Assembly: GCA_934247225.1 (NCBI GenBank)
Contig: CAKQJE010000001.1
Span: 186,001-250,000 of the forward strand
Length of the DNA: 64,000 nucleotides
DNA from: an uncultured Clostridia bacterium
Lineage (GTDB): Bacteria > Bacillota > Clostridia > Christensenellales > Borkfalkiaceae
Direction of reading: 5' to 3'
The notes beneath the pieces are model-generated. The model was not told the DNA's origin. It ran no database searches and saw nothing but the letters and a program-made list of their open reading frames with translations. Below, piece by piece: positions 32,127-41,724 of this stretch (positions are counted from its first letter, which is position 1; each line of letters begins with the position of its first letter). A program made the position numbers and the translations under genes.

Positions 32127-33074
32127 ATGATGGAAATAGAAACGCCCAAGATAGTGACTGTTGAAAGCGATGACAGAACGTATGCCAAGATAGTAGCGGA
32201 GCCGCTTGAAAAAGGCTTCGGATTAACGCTCGGCAATGCACTTCGACGCACGCTTTTATCGTCTCTTCCGGGAGCGGCGGCGCAAGGAATAAAGTTTGCC
32301 AACGGAATCGTTAAGCATGAATTTTCCACCGTGCCGGGAGTGAAAGAGGACGTTACCGAAATCATTTTGAACATTAAAGGTATAGCGTTCAAAACCACGA
32401 CCACTGCCCCCGACTTCAAAAAAGTATTGAGACTTTACAAGACGGGTCCCGCAATAGTACTTGCAGGGGATATCGCGTCGGACATGGAAGTAGAGGTACT
32501 CAACAAGGACGCGTATATTTGTACGCTTGACAAAGGCGCTGTTCTCGATATGGAAATAACCATTGGAAGAGACAGAGGGTATAAAGGCGCAGAACACAAC
32601 AAGACCGAAGAAATAGACTATATTCCTATCGATTCTATTTATACGCCTGTTAAAAAAGTCAGTTACAACGTGGAAAGCACGAGAGTCGGACAAAGCACCG
32701 ATTACGATAAACTGACGCTCGAAGTGTGGACGAACGGAGCATTTTCGGGTAAAGAAATCATAAGTCTCGCCGCTAAAATTTTAGGCGAGCATATCCAGCT
32801 TTTCGCTCTCAGCACCGTTATGAGCGGACCTATCGTCGTTCCCGCAAAGCAGGACAACATAGAGACCATTTTAAACACGAGCATCGAAGAGATGGATTTA
32901 TCCGTACGTTCTTACAATTGCTTGAAGAGAGCAAACATCCACACTGTAGGCGATTTAACCAAAAAGACGGAAGACGATATGCTTAAAGTCAGAAATTTGG
33001 GCAAGAAGTCTTTGGACGAAGTAATCTATAAATTAGGCACCTACGGTTTAGCATTAAAAGAAAAGGAGGACTAA
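32127..33074 (+). CDS. rpoA: RNA polymerase alpha subunit
   Basis: 315 residues: N-terminal dimerisation domain with GFGLTLGNALRRTLLSSLPG and GPAIVLAGDI, and C-terminal domain with LKRANIHTVGDLTKKTEDD and RNLGKKSLDEV that binds UP elements and activators. Two adjacent ATG codons at 32127 and 32130 are possible starts; the GGAGG is 11-15 bases upstream. Confidence 0.98.
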   Translation: MMEIETPKIVTVESDDRTYAKIVAEPLEKGFGLTLGNALRRTLLSSLPGAAAQGIKFANGIVKHEFSTVPGVKEDVTEIILNIKGIAFKTTTTAPDFKKVLRLYKTGPAIVLAGDIASDMEVEVLNKDAYICTLDKGAVLDMEITIGRDRGYKGAEHNKTEEIDYIPIDSIYTPVKKVSYNVESTRVGQSTDYDKLTLEVWTNGAFSGKEIISLAAKILGEHIQLFALSTVMSGPIVVPAKQDNIETILNTSIEEMDLSVRSYNCLKRANIHTVGDLTKKTEDDMLKVRNLGKKSLDEVIYKLGTYGLALKEKED

Positions 33075-33077
33075 GAA

Positions 33078-33611
33078 ATGCCAAGAAAATTAGGTATGAC
33101 AACCACGCAGAGAAAAGCGGTATTAAGAAATCAGGCGTCGAACCTTTTGTGGTATGGCAGAATCGAAACTACTCTCGGCAGAGCTAAAGAACTCAGACCG
33201 TATGTAGAAAAGATTATTACTCTTGCCATCAACAGTTATGACGACGTTGTAGAATCGACCGTTACTACCAAGGATAAAAAAGGCAAAGACGTTACCACCA
33301 AAGTCGTTAAAGACGGAGGAAAGAAGCTCGCTGCAAGAAGAAAGATCATGAGCCTTGTTTATGATATTCAGGAGCAGAGAGGTAAAAGCGTCGAGAAAAA
33401 CGCGGACGGCGAAGTTAAAGTAAACAGAGAGTCTATGAAGGACTTCAAGGCAAGAACGGAAGGCGTTAAGCATCCGCTTGTCGAGAAACTCTTTAACACG
33501 ATCGCTCCCGAGTATGCCGAGTCCGGAAGAAAGGGTGGTTATACGAGAATTTACCAGCTCGGCATGAGAAGAGGCGACGCGGCAGACGTTGCAATCATCG
33601 AGCTTGTATAA
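33078..33611 (+). CDS. rplQ: 50S ribosomal protein L17, long form
   Basis: 177 residues, about 50 more than the usual 115-130. The start MPRKLGMTTTQRKAVLRNQ and the end YTRIYQLGMRRGDAADVAI are conserved. The extra part lies in the middle (about residues 58-125), with TTKDKKGKDVTTKVV and NADGEVKVNRE, a charged insertion. Last gene of the operon, before a strong terminator. Confidence 0.95.
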   Translation: MPRKLGMTTTQRKAVLRNQASNLLWYGRIETTLGRAKELRPYVEKIITLAINSYDDVVESTVTTKDKKGKDVTTKVVKDGGKKLAARRKIMSLVYDIQEQRGKSVEKNADGEVKVNRESMKDFKARTEGVKHPLVEKLFNTIAPEYAESGRKGGYTRIYQLGMRRGDAADVAIIELV

Positions 33612-33728
33612 TAATCGTTAAACGCGTAAATCGATAGCGTTTAAACATTTAATCGACGACCGCCGACGGTTGCTCGTAGATTAAAGTGTATGTTTTAGTA
33701 TAGTTCAAGATTAAATCTTAACATAGGC

Positions 33729-33754
33729 AAAGGGCTTCGACCGAAGCCCTTTTT
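33729..33754 (+). terminator. terminator of the S10-spc-alpha operon
   Basis: 10-bp stem AAAGGGCTTC/GAAGCCCTTT with a 5-base loop, then TTTT. Confidence 0.85.
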
Positions 33755-33951
33755 GTCGTACCGTAATAAGTCCTTTTTGTCGTACCGTAAATTGTATTTA
33801 AATTTAAAAACCGTCGCCGAGCAAAAAACTTCCCGAAAGAAATAAAAAAAAGCTGTAAGCGGCGAAGCGAGCAATCCGACATTAAACGACATTTTCGAAA
33901 AAAGTCGTAAAATTTGCGGCGCGGGAGTTATTTCGGAGGGTTGAAATTTCC

Positions 33952-33979
33952 AAAAAGTGCCGTTAATCGACTTATAGGC
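33952..33979 (+). repeat. dispersed ATCGACTTATAG repeat, copy 3
   Basis: 28 bp identical to the minus strand of copy 1 (3083-3110); core TTAATCGACTTATAGGC, in the direction of rplQ. Confidence 0.8.
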
Positions 33980-34128
33980 GGACTTATTGCCGATTTTCAC
34001 TTTTCGGCTTTGGCGAAAGTCGCTTTATTTCGGGGCTAAGAACAAGCCGAAAACGAGCGAAACGCGACGCCCGACGCGAAAATACCCGAAAAAAATCAAC
34101 CGAAAATAAAAAAAATCGTTAAAAATAA

Positions 34129-34157
34129 TTGAAATAATTTACGATATATGTTATTAT
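34129..34157 (+). promoter_or_regulatory. promoter of the 1331-residue gene
   Basis: TTGAAA (34129-34134), 17 bp, TATTAT (34152-34157), with an extended -10 TG. A TATAAT at 34155-34160 is an alternative with a longer spacer. Confidence 0.5.
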
Positions 34158-34243
34158 AATTATATAGCAGTAAAAGTATATCTGAATTGCCGAGGGCGCA
34201 AAGGTAAAATCCGTGCGCCGAGGCAATTTACGGGAGAAAGTTT

Positions 34244-37200
34244 ATGGAAAATAAGCACGGGAAAAAGAGAATACCGCTCAGCCTGCTCGCGCTCTTTGCG
34301 GCGCTTATGCTGGCTCTTTTTGCGGTTTCCTGCGGCGGAGGCGGGACTTCCGGGTCTTCGTCGACCGACGGCGGATCTTCGGCTTCGGAAACGGAAAACA
34401 GAGCGGTGCGACCTGACGCGGAATTTCCGGAATATACCACGAATTCCGACCCCGATTTAGACGTCGATTCGTTACGGGCAAGAAGGGACGAGCTTATTGT
34501 CGGCATAAAGGGCGGCGGAATAGTAAAAGGCTACATCAAGCTTTTTGCGGAAGCGTCCGCGGCTACCGACGTTACGGACGACTCGATAATCGCGTTCGAA
34601 CTTGATCCGAAAAACGTAAAATTCGACGAACTTGTCAGTAAAGTAAACAGCTACATAGGCGAAGCCAGACCGGGCGCGATAACGGAAGCGGATTGCGCGG
34701 CTGCGGCGAAACTTCTGTACGAGGATCACGATCTTAACGGACTTTACGGAGTATATCAGACGGCTTACAGGTTTTACGCGAATTACATTTATATGCGCAA
34801 GGATTTCTCCGTCACGGGAAACGGCGGGTATCTTTCGGAAGACCCCGACGATCTTGCGGGATATAAAGCGAAAGAAATAATTTCGAGAGCCAAAAAGCTT
34901 TTGAGAACTTCCTTTAAGTTCGACGGAAAAACGGGCGAAGGACACAGCGACTGTTCGACGGAATGCAACGCGACTTACGCGAAAGAGTACGTCGAGGCTT
35001 TTGAGACTGACGTCGTAAGCGAAATCGTCGCGACGAACATAAACAGCAGAGCGATAGTATCCGATAAGCAGAAAACGCTTGATTTTTATTACTATCTCAT
35101 CTTTAAATCGGGCAAATACGCAGACGAAACGATAAATTACAATTGTCGCACGCCGTCGCAGATCGTTTACGGCGACCTTTCGACGGATATCGAAACGGCG
35201 GACGCGCTTGCAGAAAGAGATTACACCGTCATAAGAACGATGATGCTCGCCGATTACAAGTTAATCGCGAAAAGCGAGAGCGACCTCGAAAGCAGACTTC
35301 TTAACAGACTCGACGCTTACTTCAAAAAAGCGACCGTCGAAAAAGGACTCAGACGTTATATGGAAGTCGCCGCCGAACGCGTGAACGGGTTCGGAAAAAC
35401 CGCGGCGATAGAAAGTTCGGACACGGACGAAGAACGCGACAGAAAAACGGACGAACGCAGAGAAGAACTCGCGCTTGTCGAAGAATATCTCCGCCACTTC
35501 GACGCGTTGGAGGAAAATTACGAATTAGAGTTATCCACCGGAACGGTTACGATAAACGTTAAAACCGTCGCGATAAATTCCGACGGTTCCGACGGCGAAA
35601 CGGGCGAAACCGATAAAGGCGCCGAATATAAAGGCGCGGATTGGGATAACGTAAGAGACATTCTCAACAAATACGTCGGTCTTACGAAATCGGCTGTCGA
35701 AGCGATAAGGATATCCAAAGCCAACAAATACGGAATATCCGCCGACGCGACGGTAAGTTACAACGTCAATATCGCGAACAGACTTGCCGACACTCTTACT
35801 TCGAGATACGGCGAGAACAGACCGAGATATACAGGCCTTGAAATCGCGGACGGATTTATCAACAGCTATTCGAGAAACGGCGCGCTCGTCTGCGAGGACG
35901 AATCGACGAAAAAGGTCGAGTGGTTCAACACCCCGACGCTCGAATTCGTTCCGGGCGAAAACGAAAAGATTTTCACGTTAGACGTTCTCAACAACATTCT
36001 CCCGCCGTCGAATCCGATATCGGGTATCTTCAACAAGGTATTCCCTCAGGAAAAAATCCCGTCGGTCAAGGTGACAGCCGTCGATAAAGACGGAAACGAG
36101 ATAAACTGTTTCGATCAGAACTCTAAACTCAAAGTCGTATTCGGCGGAATACCTGCCGTCGAAAGAAACATAAATCTTATTCTCAACAACGAGAAGAAGA
36201 TGCAGATTGCGTCGAGCGAGCTGTCCGATACCGAAAAACTCGGACTTGCCGACGTTCACAGTCTCAGGTATTATTTGTCTTTCTCCGTTCTCGTTCCCGC
36301 AACGAGCGTGGACGCGGAAGGCAATGATCAAAACATAAGCTATATCGCGATGGACGAAAAAGAATTCGCGCGGATTAAATCTTTAAACGAAGGAATGCAG
36401 TTCAAAGTGGAACTCACCTTCGATAAGGAAAAGGTAGAGGACGCGAGCGAATTCGTCGCAATCGGTTACGACCACTCGAAAATCAAGTTCGTTTGCGATA
36501 ACGAGCAGCAAAAAAATGACGGAGATGATGTAAAAATGACATTCTTCTTAGGAAACGTGAACACCGCGATGTCGGTAGGAATTTTAAGTCAGGATTCTTT
36601 CAAGAACATAGCCTTATTCGTTGCCATAGGCGTAATCGCGCTTATCATCGTCGCTTTGGTTATCTGGGCAATCGTCGCGCATGTAAGACGTAAGAGATTC
36701 AAAGTGAAATACAACGCTATGGGCGGCAGATTTTCCAACGGACAGAAAGTCAGACACAGCAAAAATCTCGGTTATCCCAACAACCCCACGAGAAGAGGCT
36801 ACCAATTCATGGGGTGGTACACCAATAAGAAATGCACGAAGAAGTTCGACGTCGCCGCTCATAAGGGCGGATGCGTAACCGTTTACGCAAAATGGTTGCC
36901 GCAGTCGAAATACGATAAATTAAACGAGGCTCAGGAACTTATAACCAAGAGAGTGAACGCTTGCGGCGATTATCGCGGCAGGGCTAACGGAACGGCGGGA
37001 ACGGGAATTCACCAGACCGCTATCGGTTACGACGAAGATCCGAGAATAACCAAACTCGAAATCGAAAAACTCAGTTATGAAGCCAAGAAAGCCGAGGAAG
37101 AGAGAAAAGCCGAGGAAGTAAGACTTCAAACGATAAGAGAAATTCAGGCGGCGAAAGATAACGACAACGCCAAAGAGAACGCGGAGAAAGAAGCCGAAAA

Positions 37201-38239
37201 GGCAAAACTCGCTCTTCAACAGGCACTTGCGGAAAGAGAAGCTCTCATAAGTCTTGCGAAAGCCGAAGAGAGAAATAAAGTTCTCGAAGAGTTAAGAGCC
37301 GCGGAAGCCGCTAAGGCAGCCGAGCCGTCTATGGACGAGGGCAAAGTCAACGAACTTATCGACAGCAAGCTCAAAGCTTACGAAGAGCAGAGAGCAAAAG
37401 AAATCGCGGCGGAAAAATCCCGTCTCGACGCGGAACTCGCCGCAAAACTTGCCGCCGAACAAGCCGCGCTTGCAATTCTCGCCGCGGCGAAGAAGGACGA
37501 GAAACCCGAAGAAAAGTTCGACGCGGGCAAAGCGTTCGACGAACTTAAAGCCGAGCTTTTAAGCTATAAATCGGCGGACGATCTCGATTTCGGTTTAAGC
37601 GAAGACGGAGTAGCCGTTTCGATTAAAGCAGTCGGCGACACGGTAGAAGTGGAAGCCGACGCGGAAGCGGACGAACTCGCTAAAAAAGGCATAACCGTAG
37701 AAGCGGGCGCAAAACTTCCCGTTAAAGCGGTCGTCGCCAAAGACGAAGATATCGCTTCGGCGAAAGAGCTTATCGAAGAAACGCTTTACGATAAAGGTTA
37801 TATGAAAGCCGAAAAAGCGGCTTTAATCAAATGCACGGAAGCGGAAAGAAAGAGCGGCTACGAATTCAAACTTGCAAAAGGCAAGGTTGCGTCCACGCCC
37901 GAGGAATTCCTTAAACTTATAAGAGTTTACGCGAAATCGTTCGTTGCGGCGGACGAAGGCGCGACTCAGGAAAAGACTTTGATGAAAGCTTTCCTCGCAA
38001 ACGGCAAGATATACATTTATCTCAGCGGAGCGGAGGAAGGACTCAACGCCGCGGACGAAGCTATGAAAGCGGAGGGTCTCGATTCGTTTATGGTCGTAAA
38101 GACGGCGGAAGATTGCAAGAAAGCTATCGGAGCCATCTCGCATATGATGCGCGCGAATAACCTTGTACGTTATCCTTCCGCGACCGACGTTAAAGAAGAT
38201 TCGTCCGACAAGGGATTCACTTACACGCTTAAAGCGTAA
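34244..38239 (+). CDS. large membrane-anchored protein with InlB-type repeat, coiled coil and unknown C-terminal domain
   Basis: 1331 residues. An N-terminal signal (LLALFAALMLALFAVSC then GGGG and Ser-rich linker) suggests a lipoprotein-like export signal. Residues about 40-780 form a large helical-then-beta region of no family I recognise. One membrane helix lies at about 786-812, followed by HVRRKRFKVKYNAMGG, an InlB B-repeat (flg_new) unit to about residue 885 with GYQFMGWYTNKKCTKKF. Residues about 936-1083 are a Glu/Ala/Lys coiled coil, and 1093-1331 a final alpha/beta domain. With an exported N terminus the InlB unit, coiled coil and C-terminal domain would be cytoplasmic, which is odd for InlB units. 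It has its own promoter; function unknown. Confidence 0.8.
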   Translation: MENKHGKKRIPLSLLALFAALMLALFAVSCGGGGTSGSSSTDGGSSASETENRAVRPDAEFPEYTTNSDPDLDVDSLRARRDELIVGIKGGGIVKGYIKLFAEASAATDVTDDSIIAFELDPKNVKFDELVSKVNSYIGEARPGAITEADCAAAAKLLYEDHDLNGLYGVYQTAYRFYANYIYMRKDFSVTGNGGYLSEDPDDLAGYKAKEIISRAKKLLRTSFKFDGKTGEGHSDCSTECNATYAKEYVEAFETDVVSEIVATNINSRAIVSDKQKTLDFYYYLIFKSGKYADETINYNCRTPSQIVYGDLSTDIETADALAERDYTVIRTMMLADYKLIAKSESDLESRLLNRLDAYFKKATVEKGLRRYMEVAAERVNGFGKTAAIESSDTDEERDRKTDERREELALVEEYLRHFDALEENYELELSTGTVTINVKTVAINSDGSDGETGETDKGAEYKGADWDNVRDILNKYVGLTKSAVEAIRISKANKYGISADATVSYNVNIANRLADTLTSRYGENRPRYTGLEIADGFINSYSRNGALVCEDESTKKVEWFNTPTLEFVPGENEKIFTLDVLNNILPPSNPISGIFNKVFPQEKIPSVKVTAVDKDGNEINCFDQNSKLKVVFGGIPAVERNINLILNNEKKMQIASSELSDTEKLGLADVHSLRYYLSFSVLVPATSVDAEGNDQNISYIAMDEKEFARIKSLNEGMQFKVELTFDKEKVEDASEFVAIGYDHSKIKFVCDNEQQKNDGDDVKMTFFLGNVNTAMSVGILSQDSFKNIALFVAIGVIALIIVALVIWAIVAHVRRKRFKVKYNAMGGRFSNGQKVRHSKNLGYPNNPTRRGYQFMGWYTNKKCTKKFDVAAHKGGCVTVYAKWLPQSKYDKLNEAQELITKRVNACGDYRGRANGTAGTGIHQTAIGYDEDPRITKLEIEKLSYEAKKAEEERKAEEVRLQTIREIQAAKDNDNAKENAEKEAEKAKLALQQALAEREALISLAKAEERNKVLEELRAAEAAKAAEPSMDEGKVNELIDSKLKAYEEQRAKEIAAEKSRLDAELAAKLAAEQAALAILAAAKKDEKPEEKFDAGKAFDELKAELLSYKSADDLDFGLSEDGVAVSIKAVGDTVEVEADAEADELAKKGITVEAGAKLPVKAVVAKDEDIASAKELIEETLYDKGYMKAEKAALIKCTEAERKSGYEFKLAKGKVASTPEEFLKLIRVYAKSFVAADEGATQEKTLMKAFLANGKIYIYLSGAEEGLNAADEAMKAEGLDSFMVVKTAEDCKKAIGAISHMMRANNLVRYPSATDVKEDSSDKGFTYTLKA

Positions 38240-38289
38240 CAACGAAAGCCGAAAAACGAACTTAAAAACGTAATCTAAAAAGTCGGATC

Positions 38290-38335
38290 GCTTGCCTTCC
38301 CCGATAGCCGCTCACGGCTATCGGGGAAGGCAAGC
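38290..38335. terminator. very strong perfect hairpin without T-run
   Basis: 21-bp perfect stem (38290-38310 with 38315-38335) and a CTCA loop, 50 bp after the large gene. There is no T tract, so it may act as a 3' end stabiliser or pause site rather than a classic terminator. Confidence 0.6.
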
Positions 38336-38350
38336 ACATTCATAAAAAGC

Positions 38351-38410
38351 GTGTTTAAGAAACTTTATACGTGTTTAGCAAATTTATACGTGTTTAAAGC
38401 AAATTTATAA
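38351..38410. repeat. three tandem repeats of about 20 bp
   Basis: GTGTTTAAGAAACTTTATAC, GTGTTTAGCAAATTTATAC and GTGTTTAAAGCAAATTTATA follow one another upstream of greA. Confidence 0.7.
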
Positions 38411-38475
38411 AGCGGCGGAAAACGCCCGAAGCAGCCTCCAAAAAATAAACGAAAGAGGCAAAAGGAGCAACTTAA

Positions 38476-38946
38476 ATGAGCGAAAAAGTTATACTTACAG
38501 AAGAAGGATACAAGCAACTCGAAAAGAGACTCGAAGAATTGAAATTCGTTAAACGTCCCGAAATAACCGAGAGAATCAAAGTCGCGAGAGACTTCGGCGA
38601 CTTGTCCGAAAACGCGGAATACGACGCGGCGAAAAACGAGCAGGCGAGAATAGAAGGCGAGATAGTAGAAATCGAAGCTAAACTTAAGATCGCCGAAATC
38701 ATCAAATCGGACGGCGGACACGACGTCGTAAACGTCGGAAACAAGGTTCTGGTTCTCGACGTGGACGAAAACGAGAAAACCGAATACGAGATAGTCGGAA
38801 CGACCGAAGCGAATATCGCGGTCGGCAGAATTTCCAACGAATCTCCTTTGGGAAAAGCTCTTGTCGGCGCAAAACTCGGAGAAGTTGTCACCGTCAAAGC
38901 TCCGAAATGCTCCTATCAGGTAAAAATTCTCGAAATATTAGCCTGA
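38476..38946 (+). CDS. greA: transcription elongation factor GreA
   Basis: 156 residues: an N-terminal coiled coil with ARDFGDLSENAEYDAAKNEQ, where the acidic tip residues Asp and Glu enter the RNA polymerase channel, and a C-terminal FKBP-like domain with ISNESPLGKALVG. Rescues backtracked polymerase by stimulating transcript cleavage. The ATG follows AAAAGGAGCAAC at 38461. Confidence 0.97.
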   Translation: MSEKVILTEEGYKQLEKRLEELKFVKRPEITERIKVARDFGDLSENAEYDAAKNEQARIEGEIVEIEAKLKIAEIIKSDGGHDVVNVGNKVLVLDVDENEKTEYEIVGTTEANIAVGRISNESPLGKALVGAKLGEVVTVKAPKCSYQVKILEILA

Positions 38947-38964
38947 AACGCCTGATTACAAAAT

Positions 38965-39996
38965 ATGGACGTAAAAATAACAAAGAAAAGGTTTTCTAAC
39001 CTTATCGCGTATGATCTCGTTAAGATTATTATCGCAATCGGCGCGGCGATAGCGGTGTGGGTACTTCTTTTCACGACCTGCGCCACTCGCGCCACCGTCG
39101 GCGAGCAGTTCTATTTCGTGATATTCGACGGGGTTTATTCCAAGGAAAATTACCCTTACGAAATGATATCAAAACTTAAAGAAGAAAACAAGCTTTCTTA
39201 CGACGTACTCGAAGCGAGCGTAAGCACGGTAACGGCGGCGGGGAACTATTCCGCGCTTTATATGTTATCGCTTAAAGCCGCCACGAAAGAGGGCGACGTT
39301 CTGATTTTCAACGGCAAACGCGAGGAAGTGAAAAATGAGGACGGAACGGTTAAAAAAGACGAAAACGGGGTTGCGGAGACGAAAGTCAACGACGACGCAC
39401 AGTCGATAGTCAACAACAGTTACGTCGCTCAGTTTGACGAATACCTCGCTTCCGCGAAAAACTATCTCGACAAGTTCTTAACCGACGGCGAGGTGGACGA
39501 AAAAGCCGTGGAAGACTATTTTCTTTCCGTGAGAATTAAGCAGGCGGGCAATTACAGAAAAACTTACAGAACGGACGAGCAGAAAGCGCAGGGCGTTAAA
39601 AACGAAATCGAGAGGATAAAAACCCTTCAAAAAACCTATCTCACCGTTGTCGGCGCAATCGAAAAAGCCGCGGCGGAGGGCGTGGATTTGTATTGGTATT
39701 GCGATTTCGCCCCTACGGAAGAATATAAAAAAGAACACGTTCCTTACGGCATAGATTTATATAAACTCAATCAGAAAGCAATGGAAACCGAAAATTCCGA
39801 AAAGGAAAAACTTTCGGATATATGGTATTTCTGGGAGTATATCGAAAACGAAAACGGAGATAAAGACCCCGAAAGACGTTCGGACGGGCTTGTTTTGTCG
39901 GTGTTCAATTTCGGAAAAGATCAACCCGATCTCGATTTCGAGTCGCTTGCCGTAATCGAAAACGCGATTAAAACATTCAGCGATTATGCAGACTAA
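38965..39996 (+). CDS. single-pass membrane protein of unknown function
   Basis: 343 residues. A short cytoplasmic start (MDVKITKKRF) is followed by one membrane helix at about 18-40 (VKIIIAIGAAIAVWVLLF) and a long soluble, probably extracytoplasmic region with charged helices. I do not recognise a domain. It starts 18 bp after greA without a clear Shine-Dalgarno sequence, and its end overlaps tmk by 11 bp, so it may be co-transcribed with tmk. Confidence 0.75.
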   Translation: MDVKITKKRFSNLIAYDLVKIIIAIGAAIAVWVLLFTTCATRATVGEQFYFVIFDGVYSKENYPYEMISKLKEENKLSYDVLEASVSTVTAAGNYSALYMLSLKAATKEGDVLIFNGKREEVKNEDGTVKKDENGVAETKVNDDAQSIVNNSYVAQFDEYLASAKNYLDKFLTDGEVDEKAVEDYFLSVRIKQAGNYRKTYRTDEQKAQGVKNEIERIKTLQKTYLTVVGAIEKAAAEGVDLYWYCDFAPTEEYKKEHVPYGIDLYKLNQKAMETENSEKEKLSDIWYFWEYIENENGDKDPERRSDGLVLSVFNFGKDQPDLDFESLAVIENAIKTFSDYAD

Positions 39997-40735
39997 CAAT
40001 AACATATGCGGCAACGACGCAGGCGACGCACGCGGCAATATATGCGGTAACGCTTGCGGAAAAAACGATAAAAGTGACAAGAACGACATAAGCGATAAAA
40101 GCGGCAATATACGCGGCGCGTTTATTTCGCTCGAAGGCGGCGACGGCTCGGGAAAATCCACTCAGCTTAAACTTTTAACCGATTATCTTACCGAAAACGG
40201 GTATGACTGCGTTTTCACGCGCGAACCGGGCGGAACGAAAATTTCCGAGAAGATCCGCGAGATAATCTTAGACGCCGCAAACAAAGAAGAAACCGACGAA
40301 ACGGAAGCGCTTTTATATGCCGCAGCTCGCGCGCAACTCGTAAAAGAAGTGATAATCCCGTCGGTTAAAAACGGAAAAATCGTCGTGTGCGACAGGTTTA
40401 TCGATTCGTCGGTTGCGTATCAGGGCTATGCGAGAGGTCTCGGAAAGGATTTTATCGATAAAATAAATTCTTACCCGATAGAACATTGCATGCCCGACGT
40501 GACATTGTTTTTCGACATTACGCCCGAAAGAGCGTTTCTGAGAAAAGGCGGCGCGGATAAAAACGACAGAATAGAGCAAAGCGGCAGAGAATTCCACGAA
40601 AAGGTTTACGAGGGGTATAAAAAGCAACTCGAAGACTTTCCCGAAAGGATAGCGGCGATAAACGCCGAGCAAAGCGTGGAAAAGGTGTTCGAGGACGTTT
40701 TAAGCGTTTTAAGAAACAGAAAAATCATCAGATAA
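39986..40735 (+). CDS. tmk: thymidylate kinase with Asn/Gly-rich N-terminal extension
   Basis: 249 residues. The kinase proper starts at about residue 44 with AFISLEGGDGSGKSTQLKLL (P-loop); FTREPGGTKISEKIREI and DRFIDSSVAYQGYARGLG follow. It makes dTDP from dTMP. Ahead of it lie some 43 residues, with NNNICGNDAGDARGNICGN and KNDKSDKNDISDKSG, not found in normal Tmk. No other ATG, GTG or TTG is in frame before the P-loop, so the extension seems to be translated. The ATG overlaps the end of the previous gene by 11 bp. First gene of the tmk-holB-ricT run. Confidence 0.93.
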   Translation: MQTNNNICGNDAGDARGNICGNACGKNDKSDKNDISDKSGNIRGAFISLEGGDGSGKSTQLKLLTDYLTENGYDCVFTREPGGTKISEKIREIILDAANKEETDETEALLYAAARAQLVKEVIIPSVKNGKIVVCDRFIDSSVAYQGYARGLGKDFIDKINSYPIEHCMPDVTLFFDITPERAFLRKGGADKNDRIEQSGREFHEKVYEGYKKQLEDFPERIAAINAEQSVEKVFEDVLSVLRNRKIIR

Positions 40736-40761
40736 TAAGAAACAAAAAATCATCGGATAAA
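40711..40761 (+). repeat. 26-bp tandem duplication at the end of tmk
   Basis: AAGAAACAGAAAAATCATCA at 40711 is repeated with small changes at 40737; the first copy encodes the last residues of Tmk, the second lies after the stop. Confidence 0.65.
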
Positions 40762-40782
40762 GAGATAAAGGTGCTTCGATAA

Positions 40783-41724
40783 GTGAACGGGATTGCGGAA
40801 AAACTGATAAAAAATACCAACGCGTACAGGATTATCCGCGGCGATAAAAAACGCGGGGAACTCGGCCACGCGTATCTGATTGTTTGCCCGGACGGGATAA
40901 TGCTCAGATCTTATATGAAGATTTTCGCTTCTCTTATTATGTGCGAAAACGGCGACGCTTGCGGAGATTGCCGCCCGTGCAGACTCATCGAAAAGGAAGC
41001 ATATGCGGACTGCGATTTTTACCCGAAGGAGGGCGACAAAATCAAGACCGCGGACAGCGACGACCTCGTTTCGAAAACGATAGTTAAGCCGATTGAAAAC
41101 GATTTGCGCCTTTTCGTTTTGTGCGGAGCGGAGAATATGACCGCCGAGGCGCAGAATAAAATACTCAAAACTTTGGAAGAACCGCCCGAAAACGTCTGCA
41201 TTTTAATAGGCGCGGTGTCCGATTCGACAATTCTTCCCACGGTTAAATCCCGCGTGAAAAGGCTCGATATTCCGCCTTTTTCGGACAGCGAAGTGCGCGA
41301 AGCGTTAAGAGGCGAATATCCGGATTCGACGAAGCTCGACTCGGCAATCGCGCTCGGCGGCGGAAAAATCGGAAGCGTAATCAAGTCCTATCAGGACGGA
41401 GAAATCGAAAAACTGAGAATTTTCTGCGAAGAAGTGCTGTTTTCGATGCGTTCGTCCAAAGAAGTCGCGGCGTATTCGAGCAAAATAAACAAGGATAATT
41501 TAAAGGATTTCGTCACGATACTCAAAAGCGAAGTAGCGAAATTGCTTGTTAAAGATAAATTAAAGGCAAAGGAAAACGGTTACACGACAGGCGCGCTCAT
41601 AGCGATAGCGGACATGCTTACCGAAAAGGAACGCGCGATATATTTCAACGCCAACACGACGATGGTGGCGGACGGAATTTTGTTGTCGATATTAGGAGAA
41701 AAATATAAATGGCAGAGGTTGTAG
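40783..41724 (+). CDS. holB: DNA polymerase III delta' subunit
   Basis: 313 residues of the clamp-loader AAA+ type. HAYLIVCPDGIMLRSYMK is the P-loop region but lacks the GKT, as usual for delta'. The zinc-type cysteines appear in CGDCRPCRLIE, and MTAEAQNKILKTLEEPPENV with LPTVKSRVKRL (SRx motif) are diagnostic. Starts with GTG after AAAGGTG. Overlaps ricT by 16 bp. Confidence 0.92.
   Translation: MNGIAEKLIKNTNAYRIIRGDKKRGELGHAYLIVCPDGIMLRSYMKIFASLIMCENGDACGDCRPCRLIEKEAYADCDFYPKEGDKIKTADSDDLVSKTIVKPIENDLRLFVLCGAENMTAEAQNKILKTLEEPPENVCILIGAVSDSTILPTVKSRVKRLDIPPFSDSEVREALRGEYPDSTKLDSAIALGGGKIGSVIKSYQDGEIEKLRIFCEEVLFSMRSSKEVAAYSSKINKDNLKDFVTILKSEVAKLLVKDKLKAKENGYTTGALIAIADMLTEKERAIYFNANTTMVADGILLSILGEKYKWQRL

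Larger units (their letters stand above)
33612..34128. other. intergenic stretch after the ribosomal operon
   Basis: Contains the rplQ terminator, a 24-bp tandem duplication of its tail (CCTTTTTGTCGTACCGTAA at 33748-33766 and 33772-33790), and copy 3 of the dispersed repeat. No open frame here looks real. Confidence 0.6.
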
